A stretch of DNA of 64,000 nucleotides from Brachybacterium sp. YJGR34 (lineage in GTDB: Bacteria > Actinomycetota > Actinomycetes > Actinomycetales > Dermabacteraceae). The notes under the pieces are model-generated. The model did no database searches, was not told the DNA's origin, and was given only the letters and a program-made list of their open reading frames with translations. Below are positions 39,094 to 46,445 of this stretch, piece by piece; positions within the stretch are counted from its first letter, which is position 1, and each line of letters opens with the position of its first letter. The position numbers and the translations under genes were made by a program. The stretch is from contig NZ_PNFB01000015.1 of the NCBI RefSeq assembly GCF_003347015.1, forward strand, positions 1 through 64,000, given 5' to 3'.

Positions 39094-39519
39094 ATGGGCG
39101 CCCCGGACCTGATCCTCGCCCTGGGCCCCGCCCTCGGGGTGGGCAGCCGCACGTTCATCATCCAGCTCCTGCTGGTGCTGGGCATCGTGGCGATCATCGG
39201 CTGGCTGTTCGCCAAGCGCGGCGCCAAGCAGCTCGCGGTGCGCCGTCTGCTGGTCATCGCCTTCGCGGTGTTCGCCGTGCTGACGGTCCTCTTCCCCGGG
39301 GTGCTCTCACGGGTCGCGAACCTGGTGGGCGTGGGCCGCGGAGCGGACCTGCTGCTGTACGCGACGGTGCTGGTCCTGCTGGGCTTCCTCGCGCTGCAGG
39401 AGGCCCGCACGAAGGCCGCCGAGAAGCGGACCACCTACCTGGCACGCCGACTGGCCCTGGACGAGGCGGAGCACGCGGTGGACTACCGCGAGAGGTCTCT
39501 GCGCGCCCACGAGGGATGA
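39094..39519 (+). CDS. DUF2304 small membrane protein
   Basis: 141 residues with three hydrophobic segments (about 17-40, 50-70 and 85-103) and a charged helical tail (QEARTKAAEKRTTYLARRLALDE). This arrangement, RRLLVIAFAVFAVLTVLFPG and LLYATVLVLLGFLALQ, is the DUF2304 pattern. Such proteins are encoded beside DPM1-like GT2 enzymes and probably anchor or assist them at the membrane; here the GT2 gene is divergent, about 1.5 kb upstream. GAGGAGG in the end of the dehydrogenase gene serves as its ribosome site, and its stop overlaps the next ATG (ATGA). Confidence 0.85.
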   Translation: MGAPDLILALGPALGVGSRTFIIQLLLVLGIVAIIGWLFAKRGAKQLAVRRLLVIAFAVFAVLTVLFPGVLSRVANLVGVGRGADLLLYATVLVLLGFLALQEARTKAAEKRTTYLARRLALDEAEHAVDYRERSLRAHEG

Positions 39520-41504
39520 TCTCCCTGCTCGTCCTGCTCCTCGCGATCCTCGTCGTCCTCGCGGCGGCGTACCTGCCCGGGTACGCCGCCGTGCGGATGC
39601 TCGGAGGCTCCCCCCTGCTCGCCCTCGCCCTCGCCCCGGCGCTCGGCGCGGCGATCGGCGGGATGGGTGCCGTCGCCGCGGCGATGATCGGCCTGCGCTG
39701 GTCGCTGCTGCCCTTCGCGCTCGGCGCGGCGGTGCTGATCGCGGCGTGCTGGGGGCTGCGCCGGGTCGGGCTGCGCCTGCCCGCCACAGTGCTCGACGGC
39801 CCGCTCGCCCCGTCGCGCGCCGTTCCGCTCGCACCGCTCTGGCTGACGGGCGCCCTCGCCATCGCCGTGCTGCCGATCGCGCAGCAGGCCGGCCGGCCCG
39901 ATGCGATCCTCGAGCGCTGGGACACCCTCTACCACCTCTCGGCGCTGGAATGGATCCGGGAGGGCGGGGACGCCTCGAGCCTCCACCTCGGCGCGGTCGC
40001 GACCACCACCGGGGAGACCTCCTTCTACCCCGCCGCCTTCCACGCCCTGGCGACGCTGACCCCGTGGGGCACGACCCCCGTGCTGCTCAACGGCGCCGTC
40101 CTCGCTCTCGCCGTGGTCCCCTGGGTGCTGGGCGCCGCCCTGCTGGCCCGGGCCGTGCTCCCCGCGATCCCCTGGGCGCCCTTCGCCGCGGCGACAGCGG
40201 CGGCGCTGATCCCCGCCGCTCCCCTGGACCTGTGGATCCACCTCTCGCCGATCCCCAATCTCACCGGCTTCGCGGCGATGACCGGCGCACTCGCCGGCGC
40301 AGCCGCCCTGTGGGGAGCGCTGCTGAAGGACCCGGCCCGCTCGTCCTCCGACCGCGTCGGAGAAGGACCCGTCCCGGCGGGGCGCTTCTCGACCTCACTG
40401 GCCGCCCTGGCGGCGGTGGGCCTGGCCGGAGTGGGGCTGGGCCTCCTGCATCCCAACGTCGCGGTCACCGCCCTGATCCTGCTCACGGTGCTCACCGCGG
40501 TCACCGGCGCCACCTCCTGGCGGGCGCACCCCGCCCTGATCGCCGTGCCCGTGCTGGCCCTGCTGCCGGTCGCCCTGCTCTCCTACACACCGCTGGGCTC
40601 CCAGGTCACGGGCTTCAACGGTGGGCTGGAGGTGTCCTGGTGGCTCGCACTCGGCGAGGTCGCCCTGGGTCTGCTCACGGTGTGGCCGATGGCGCTCGGC
40701 GTGGTGCTCGCGGTGCTCTGGTGGCCCGGCCTGATCGTCGCGCTGCGCTCCTCCGCCCTGCGCTGGCTGGGCATCGCCTGGCTGGTCATGACCGTGATCT
40801 ATCTCGATGCGGCCCTGGACTCCCCGCTGAACCTCTCGGCCCTGTACTACCGCGGCCAGGACCGCGTCGCGGTGCCGCTGGCGATGCTGTCCGCGGTGCT
40901 CGTGGTCCCGGGCCTGCGTGCCTGGTCGCAGCTGCTGCGCGGCCTCGGGCGGGACCCTCGCGAAGGACGGCGCCGGCGCCTCGCCTCCCCGGTGGTGGCG
41001 GTCCTGGTGGCCGCCGCGGTCGTCGCGGGCCTCGCCTCGATCCCCGCGCGCAGCGACAACGCCGCGAAGAACCTGGCCCCGGACTACCCGGGCCGCGGTC
41101 GCTTCCTCCAGGCCGAGGAGCGGGAGCTCTTCGAGCAGGAGGTCCCCGCGATGGATCCCGACGGCACCGTGCTGGCCAGCCCGTTCTCCGGCGCCGCGCA
41201 CCTGTACGCGATGTTCGGGCAGGACGTGCGGTTGAAGGTCGCCGGGATGGCGTACTCCGATCTGGACCGCGACCTCATCTACGCCACCGAGGATGCCGCG
41301 ACCGACCCCGCCTCCTGCCGCCTCCTCGAGGAGAACGGCATCTGGTACGTCTACCAGGAGATCCAGCCGTACAACCGTCACAAGACCTCCGATTCCGTGA
41401 ACTACGCGGGGACGGACCTCGGCACCGTCCTGTTCCACACCGACCATTCGCGGATGATCCAGATCGACTGCGACCCGGGAGACGGGAGCTATGACCCCCA
41501 CTGA
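39516..41504 (+). CDS. DUF6541-type large membrane protein (first paralogue)
   Basis: 662 residues with about a dozen membrane helices and a C-terminal extracytoplasmic part (about 510-662). A soluble loop after helix 4 carries WDTLYHLSALEWIREGGDASSLH and FYPAAFHALATLTPWG. The same arrangement occurs in the protein encoded at 51860-53842, so the two are paralogues. The Asp in the first loop resembles the acidic catalytic residue of GT-C glycosyltransferases, which use polyprenyl-phosphate sugars such as the DPM1-like neighbour would make. GT-C activity or chain polymerisation is therefore an inference. It overlaps DUF2304 and the following acyltransferase. Confidence 0.75.
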   Translation: MISLLVLLLAILVVLAAAYLPGYAAVRMLGGSPLLALALAPALGAAIGGMGAVAAAMIGLRWSLLPFALGAAVLIAACWGLRRVGLRLPATVLDGPLAPSRAVPLAPLWLTGALAIAVLPIAQQAGRPDAILERWDTLYHLSALEWIREGGDASSLHLGAVATTTGETSFYPAAFHALATLTPWGTTPVLLNGAVLALAVVPWVLGAALLARAVLPAIPWAPFAAATAAALIPAAPLDLWIHLSPIPNLTGFAAMTGALAGAAALWGALLKDPARSSSDRVGEGPVPAGRFSTSLAALAAVGLAGVGLGLLHPNVAVTALILLTVLTAVTGATSWRAHPALIAVPVLALLPVALLSYTPLGSQVTGFNGGLEVSWWLALGEVALGLLTVWPMALGVVLAVLWWPGLIVALRSSALRWLGIAWLVMTVIYLDAALDSPLNLSALYYRGQDRVAVPLAMLSAVLVVPGLRAWSQLLRGLGRDPREGRRRRLASPVVAVLVAAAVVAGLASIPARSDNAAKNLAPDYPGRGRFLQAEERELFEQEVPAMDPDGTVLASPFSGAAHLYAMFGQDVRLKVAGMAYSDLDRDLIYATEDAATDPASCRLLEENGIWYVYQEIQPYNRHKTSDSVNYAGTDLGTVLFHTDHSRMIQIDCDPGDGSYDPH

Positions 41505-42621
41505 CGACGCCCACGCCCCCGCCCGCACCACCGCGCCGGCCGATCCCCTCGGTGATCACGCCGCGCGGACGGCACCTCCCGCTGTGCGGACCCGCCGCTA
41601 CTCCCCGCTCCTGGACGTGCTGCGGATCGTCGCCGTCATCGGCGTCGTCACCGTCCACGTGATCGCCGATCACCTGGCGACCGAGGCGGCCGTGCCGATT
41701 CATGTCCTGCGCTCGCTGCTGGCCACCACGGTGCCCGCCTTCATCATGATCTCCGGGGCGCTGAACCTGGCACCGGCCGCGATGCGGCACGGCTCGGGCC
41801 GCTTCCTGGGACGGCGCTTGCGCCGCCTGCTCCCGGCCACCGTGGTGTGGACCGCCTTCTACCTGCTGATCATGAACATCTGGCTCCCCGCCGAGGAACC
41901 CGATCCGCGCCAGGAGGTCCTGGACCTGATCACCGCGGACACCTACCCCCATCTGTACTTCCTGCCGCTGATCATCGGGCTGACCGTGATCACGCCCGTG
42001 ATCGCGACCTATGTCGGCGACTCGGCGCGACGGGCCTGGACCACGGGCGCCGTCGCCGCGGGCTGGGCGCTCGCGGTGATGGCGGTGCCACCCCTGACCG
42101 AGGGGCTGCTCGGGGAGGCCGTGGTCCCGCTCCAGCTCGGAGCGCTGACCTACTTCCTGCCGTTCATCGGCTACTACGTCCTGGGCCGGGCGGCCTGGGC
42201 CGCCCCCGTCGGGCGGCGCGGCGCCCTCGCGCTGCTGCTGGCGGCCGTCCCCGTCCTGACAGCGCTGACGGTCTGGGCGTACCTCTCGCGCGTCACCGAC
42301 GCTCCCCCGGGGCAGGTCCTGCTGCCCACCTACGTCAGCCCCTTCGTCATGCTGCTGTCGCTGGCGCTGGTGATCGCCCTGATGGGACTCGGGAAGAGCT
42401 GGAGGGTCGGGACACAGGCCGAGGGCGTCCTGCGCACTCTCGGCGACGCCACCTTCGGCGTGTTCCTGGTGCACTTCGCGATCCTCATCCCGCTGCGCGG
42501 GCTCGGATTCCCGGAGACCTCGGTGCTCGCGGTGCTCGCGCTGATCGCCGTGGTCACCACGGTCTCCTTCGCCATCGCCCTGCTCGGCAAGCGGGTCCCG
42601 GGACTGCGCGAGATCCTCTGA
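41491..42621 (+). CDS. Acyltransferase family 3 membrane protein
   Basis: 376 residues. Ten or so membrane helices of the Acyl_transf_3 family. The first helix region holds YSPLLDVLRIVAVIGVVTVHVI with the catalytic-type His, and TFGVFLVHFAILIPLRGLG near the end is typical. These enzymes O-acetylate surface sugars using cytoplasmic acetyl-CoA. The ATG at 41491 lies inside the end of the DUF6541 gene (14-nt overlap), so it is the last gene of the dehydrogenase operon. The acceptor glycan is unknown. Confidence 0.85.
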   Translation: MTPTDDAHAPARTTAPADPLGDHAARTAPPAVRTRRYSPLLDVLRIVAVIGVVTVHVIADHLATEAAVPIHVLRSLLATTVPAFIMISGALNLAPAAMRHGSGRFLGRRLRRLLPATVVWTAFYLLIMNIWLPAEEPDPRQEVLDLITADTYPHLYFLPLIIGLTVITPVIATYVGDSARRAWTTGAVAAGWALAVMAVPPLTEGLLGEAVVPLQLGALTYFLPFIGYYVLGRAAWAAPVGRRGALALLLAAVPVLTALTVWAYLSRVTDAPPGQVLLPTYVSPFVMLLSLALVIALMGLGKSWRVGTQAEGVLRTLGDATFGVFLVHFAILIPLRGLGFPETSVLAVLALIAVVTTVSFAIALLGKRVPGLREIL

Positions 42622-42628
42622 CCGGGCG

Positions 42629-42649
42629 GCGGCGCGGGCTCAGCGCCGC
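42629..42649. terminator. Hairpin between acyltransferase and GT4 genes
   Basis: GCGGCGC (42629-42635) and GCGCCGC (42643-42649), 7-nt loop, between convergent stops; it overlaps the end of the GT4 gene. Confidence 0.45.
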
Positions 42650-43842
42650 AGGGACCCCAGCACCTGCTCGGCCGCCTGGGCGGCGCAGCCGGCGAGGGAG
42701 GCGTTCTCGAGGGTCCAGGCGCGGGTCCGCTCCGGATCGGGGGCCGAGGTCCCCGCGATCGCGGCGAGCATCGCGGCGGCGACCTGCTCGGCATCGTAGT
42801 CGCAGGCCCAGCCGAGCTGGTTGTCCCGGATCCGGTCATGGGCCGCGCCCTCGCCGGCGTGGATGACGGGCGTGCCGGTCGCCGTGGCGGCGTAGATCTT
42901 CGTGGGCAGCGCGAACTCGTAGCCCTGCCCCGGGGTGATCGAGGAGAGCCCGGCGAGCGCACCGCGCAGATGGGCGGCCACCTGCGCCGGCGGGATCTTG
43001 TCGCGGAACTCGACGCCCTCGATGCCCTCGGCGCGGACCCGCTCCTCGAGCTCGTCCCGACCGCTGCCCTCGGAGAAGAACAGCAGCCGCGCCTCGGGAT
43101 GCTCCCGGTGGACCCGGGAGAAGGCCTCGAGGAACACCCCCGCCCCCTGCCACTCGGAGACCGTCCCCGCGTACACGAAGTACGGGCCGCTCTCCCCCGC
43201 GTCCGGTCCCTGCGGCGTGAAGGTCTCGGTGTCGATGCCGTTGCCCACCATCGCCAGCTGCGGCCGGGCCCCGATGAGCTGCTCGAGACGATGCTGCACG
43301 CCCGGGGAGATCGTCAGCACGCGCGCCGCACGCTTCCACACCGTGGTCTCGGCCCAGCGCACCGCGGAGATGACCGGGGACGGGACCCCCTCGACGCTGC
43401 CGGCCGCATCGGACCAGACGTCCGCGGCGTAGAAGGTGTAGGGCGCCCGGCGCACCGCGGCGGCGACCATCCCCACCATGCCGGTGGTGGGCGGGGGCTC
43501 GAGCACGAGAGCGTCCATCCGTCGCTGCAGCAGCAGGCGCAGGGCGAGCGGCAGGTCGAAGCTCAGGTAGGAGACGTAGCCGCGGACCTGGCCCTGGTGG
43601 TCGCGCTTGACCGGCCAGCGGGAGACCTTCCGCGCCCGCGAGCGCACCCGGCCGGCGCCCGGCGCGGTGGTGGTGAGCACCGTGACCTCCGCACCCGCCC
43701 GCTCGAGAGCGAGGACCAGAGCCTCCTGACGGAAGGCCGCGGCGACCGGCTCGGGCGCGTACACGCGGGTCGCGACGACCACGTGCGGCGGCCGCTCCGC
43801 TCGGCGCAGGGTGCGGGAACGGGCCCGGGAGCGCGGGCGCAT
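42640..43842 (-). CDS. Family 4 glycosyltransferase (WbuB/FucNAc-transferase-like)
   Basis: 400 residues. GT-B fold: VVVATRVYAPEPVAAAFRQEALVLAL at the N-terminus, a membrane-associated middle part (LEPPPTTGMVGMVAAAVRRAP), TISPGVQHRLE, NGIDTETF, YFVYAGTVSEWQGAGVFLEAF, and LPTKIYAATATGTPVIHAG with the donor-binding region. The layout is close to WbuB-type transferases that add N-acetylated deoxy sugars or uronic acids. The ATG at 43842 shares an A with the epimerase stop (TGATG). It probably uses the product of the WecB/WecC pathway, but that is inferred from the operon. Confidence 0.85.
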   Translation of the reverse strand: MRPRSRARSRTLRRAERPPHVVVATRVYAPEPVAAAFRQEALVLALERAGAEVTVLTTTAPGAGRVRSRARKVSRWPVKRDHQGQVRGYVSYLSFDLPLALRLLLQRRMDALVLEPPPTTGMVGMVAAAVRRAPYTFYAADVWSDAAGSVEGVPSPVISAVRWAETTVWKRAARVLTISPGVQHRLEQLIGARPQLAMVGNGIDTETFTPQGPDAGESGPYFVYAGTVSEWQGAGVFLEAFSRVHREHPEARLLFFSEGSGRDELEERVRAEGIEGVEFRDKIPPAQVAAHLRGALAGLSSITPGQGYEFALPTKIYAATATGTPVIHAGEGAAHDRIRDNQLGWACDYDAEQVAAAMLAAIAGTSAPDPERTRAWTLENASLAGCAAQAAEQVLGSLRR

Positions 43843-44906
43843 CAGGCGCGCTCGCGGAGCGCGTCGACGCTGCGCAGGGCGGCGCGTCCGTCGCCGTAGT
43901 GGTCGGGCCGCTGTGCCGTGGGCGCCGGCCGGCTGACCGCGGCGGTGAGCTCCGCGGGGTCGGCGACCAGGCGGTTCCAGTCGTTCTCGAGGGTCTCGAC
44001 CCATTCGGTCTCGGTGCGCACGGTGGAGCACGGGGTGCCCAGCAGGTACGCCTCCTTCTGCAGGCCGCCGGAGTCGGTGACGACCGCGGCGGCGTGCTGG
44101 ACGGCGCCCACCAGCTCGGGGTAGGCGACCGGCTGGCCGACGTGGACCGCGCCGCCGGCGAGCTCGATGCCGGCGTCCTGCGCCTTGGCGACCAGGCGGG
44201 GATGGGCGAACAGGGCCAGCGGGATCTCGAGCGCCTGGAGGGAGTCGACGATCGCGCGCAGGCGCTCGGGCTCGTCGGTGTTGTCGGCGCGGTGGATGGT
44301 GGCCACGGCATAGGGGGCCGAGGGGTCGATACCCTCGGGCAGGGACGGTGCGCTCTGGGCGACGGAGGCGGCCACCCGCAGGCACACGTCGGTCATCACG
44401 TCACCGGTGACCAGGGTGCGGTCGGCGAGGCCCTCGGCGGCCAGGTGCTCGCGGGCCACCTCGGTGGGGGCCAGGAGGAGGTCGGCGGCGTGGTCGGTGA
44501 GGACGCGGTTGTGCTCCTCGGGCATGCGGCGATTGAAGGAGCGCAGCCCGGCCTCGAGATGGGCGACCTTGAGGTGCATCTTCACCGCGGACAGGGTGCC
44601 GGCGAGGGTGGAGTTGGTGTCGCCGTAGACGAGGGTCCAGTCCGGCCGGTGCTCCTCGAGCACCTCGTCCATGCCGGCGAGCATCGCGCCGGTCTGGCGG
44701 CCGTGGGAGCCGGAGCCGACGGAAAGGTTGACGTCGGGGGCGGGGATCCGCAGATCCGCGAAGAAGACGTCGCTCATGGCGGCGTCGTAATGCTGTCCGG
44801 TGTGGACGATGATGTGCTCGACGTCGTCGCGCTGGGCGGCCGCATCGGCGATCGCGGCGAGCTTGACGAACTGCGGGCGCGCGCCCACGACGGACAGGAT
44901 CTTCAC
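43842..44906 (-). CDS. wecB: UDP-N-acetylglucosamine 2-epimerase (non-hydrolysing; WecB/WbpI-like)
   Basis: 354 residues. Signatures: ILSVVGARPQFVKLAAI, HTGQHYDAAMSDVFF, VYGDTNSTLAG, HLEAGLRSFNRRMPEEHNR, and VVTDSGGLQKEAYLLGTPC. The enzyme inverts C2 of UDP-GlcNAc (WecB) or of UDP-GlcNAc(3NAc)A (WbpI); the two types are related and cannot be separated with confidence by eye. With the dehydrogenase at 37764 it would give UDP-ManNAcA; with WlbA/B/C homologues at 55-58 kb it would complete a diacetamido-mannuronate route. GTG at 44906 with GAGGAGGAG upstream. First gene of a two-gene operon. Confidence 0.92.
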   Translation of the reverse strand: MKILSVVGARPQFVKLAAIADAAAQRDDVEHIIVHTGQHYDAAMSDVFFADLRIPAPDVNLSVGSGSHGRQTGAMLAGMDEVLEEHRPDWTLVYGDTNSTLAGTLSAVKMHLKVAHLEAGLRSFNRRMPEEHNRVLTDHAADLLLAPTEVAREHLAAEGLADRTLVTGDVMTDVCLRVAASVAQSAPSLPEGIDPSAPYAVATIHRADNTDEPERLRAIVDSLQALEIPLALFAHPRLVAKAQDAGIELAGGAVHVGQPVAYPELVGAVQHAAAVVTDSGGLQKEAYLLGTPCSTVRTETEWVETLENDWNRLVADPAELTAAVSRPAPTAQRPDHYGDGRAALRSVDALRERA

Positions 44907-44954
44907 GTCAGGTTCTCCTCCTCAGGGTCCGGCAGGGTTCCGGACGTGCCGGCC

Positions 44955-44987
44955 GGAGCACGGGTACAGTGAGCGTGCTCCACAATA
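44955..44987. promoter_or_regulatory. Divergent promoters with an inverted repeat (wecB and GT4)
   Basis: GGAGCAC (44955-44961) and GTGCTCC (44975-44981) form a perfect 7-bp inverted repeat with a 13-nt spacer. Plus-strand TACAGT (44965-44970) lies in the spacer and minus-strand TATTGT (44987-44982) touches the right arm, so bound protein would cover both -10 boxes. Confidence 0.5.
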
Positions 44988-45003
44988 GCCAACGGTCTGC
45001 ACC

Positions 45004-45048
45004 GTGCGGCACACCACCAGACAGTCGAGGACCGGCGTGCGGCACACC
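45004..45048 (+). repeat. Two copies of GTGCGGCACACC in the GT4 leader
   Basis: GTGCGGCACACC occurs at 45004-45015 and 45037-45048, exactly 33 nt apart (about three helical turns). Its core GTGCGGCAC is a palindrome with a central G. The copies lie between the divergent promoters and the ATG at 45075 and look like paired regulator sites. Confidence 0.55.
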
Positions 45049-45074
45049 GCGCCGGGCTCGGGAACGGACCATGG

Positions 45075-46445
45075 ATGACGTCAGGCGATGGCTCGCGGGT
45101 GGCCGTGCTCGTGTACAACGACTGCGCGAACGATTCACGGGTCCTCAAGGAGTCCGCGTCCCTGCGGGACGAGGGCTACGAGGTCCGGATCATCGCCGTC
45201 GAGCGCCGCGAGCGGGGCCGCATGGCCGAGGTCACGACCCTGGGAGAGAACCTCCTGCTCGAGCGGGTGCCGGAGTTCGCGATCGAGCGGATCCTGCCCG
45301 CCCTCGCCCCGATGTGGCGCCGGCTCATCAGCGGCGATCCCGGGATCGATCCCGACTCCCCGCCGCCCGCCCTCCCCGCATCGGTGCCGCCGAGCCCGAG
45401 CGGGACCTCCGCCCCCGCCGCGGCGAAGGGCCGGGCCCTGCGCGCTCTGCGGGGACTCGGCGAGCGCGCCTATCGCACGGTCTCGCTGGGGACGTACTGG
45501 GTCAACGCGACGCGCGCGGGCACCGGCTTCGCCCCCGATGTCATCCACGCCAACGATGCCAACACGCTGGTCCCCGCGATGCTCATCCGCGCGCTCTCGC
45601 GCCGACCGATCGCGATCGTCTACGACTCCCACGAGCTGTGGCGGCACCGCAACGTCCGCTCCGACCGCCTGCTGGCGCCCCTCGTCGAGCGGCTCACCGA
45701 GGCCGTCGGTGTCCGACGGGCCGACGGAGTGATCACCGTCTCCCCCTCGATCGCCGACTGGCTGCAGAGGGCCTACCGCCTCGAGGACGCGCCCGTGCTG
45801 GTCCGCAACGTGCCGGTGGCCGACGAGCTCCCCGACCGCGCGACGGGGGTGCTGCGCGCCCGCGCGGGACTGTCGGCGACCGATCGCGTCATCGCCTACG
45901 GCGGCCGCATCACCACGGCACGCGGGATCGAGGAGACCATCGCGGCGCTGCCGCACCTCGATCCGTCCGTGCACTTCGTCCTGCTGGGATACGGCGAGGA
46001 GGCCGCGCTGGAGGCCGTGCGCTCCGAGGCCCGGCGCCAGGGGGTCGCCGACCGCGTCCACCTCGTCGGCGCGGTCGCTCCGGAGGACGTCTCGCGCTCC
46101 CTCGCCGACGGCGACGTGGCCGTGGTCCATGTCCGCCCCATCTGCCTCTCCTACCGCTACGCGCTGCCCAACAAGCTCTTCGAGTCGATCCGCGCCGGGC
46201 TGCCGATCGCCGCGGCCGACCTCCCGGACATGCGCCAGGTCGTCGAGGAGCTGGGGGTGGGCGCCGTGTTCGAGGGGTCCAGCCCAGAGGACCTCGCCGC
46301 GGCCCTGCGCGAGATCCTCGAGGATCCCGACGCCTATCGCGAGCGTGCCCGCGCGGTGGCCCCGATGCTGACCTGGGAGCGGGAGACGGAGGAGATGCTC
46401 GCGATGTACCGCCGGCTGCTCGAGGACCGGGAGGTGGAGCGCTGA
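45075..46445 (+). CDS. Family 4 glycosyltransferase
   Basis: 456 residues. GT-B fold: VAVLVYNDCANDSRVLKESASL is the typical N-terminal motif, with VYDSHELWRHRN, VITVSPSIADWL and a C-terminal donor domain (IAYGGRITTARGIEETIAAL, VHFVLLGYGEE, YRYALPNKLFESIRAGLPIAAAD). A poorly conserved Pro/Ala-rich segment lies around residues 95-125. The ATG at 45075 has no strong ribosome site (GGGAACGG is the closest) and overlaps an out-of-frame ATG at 45071. Its stop overlaps the next ATG. The same NDxRVLKE signature recurs in the C-terminal module of the next gene. Confidence 0.85.
   Translation: MTSGDGSRVAVLVYNDCANDSRVLKESASLRDEGYEVRIIAVERRERGRMAEVTTLGENLLLERVPEFAIERILPALAPMWRRLISGDPGIDPDSPPPALPASVPPSPSGTSAPAAAKGRALRALRGLGERAYRTVSLGTYWVNATRAGTGFAPDVIHANDANTLVPAMLIRALSRRPIAIVYDSHELWRHRNVRSDRLLAPLVERLTEAVGVRRADGVITVSPSIADWLQRAYRLEDAPVLVRNVPVADELPDRATGVLRARAGLSATDRVIAYGGRITTARGIEETIAALPHLDPSVHFVLLGYGEEAALEAVRSEARRQGVADRVHLVGAVAPEDVSRSLADGDVAVVHVRPICLSYRYALPNKLFESIRAGLPIAAADLPDMRQVVEELGVGAVFEGSSPEDLAAALREILEDPDAYRERARAVAPMLTWERETEEMLAMYRRLLEDREVER

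Noticed and set aside
43843-44385. Upstream in-frame extension of the GT4 gene at 42640
   Set aside because: It runs through wecB in another frame with Arg/Pro/Ala-rich nonsense; the ATG at 43842 is coupled to the wecB stop.
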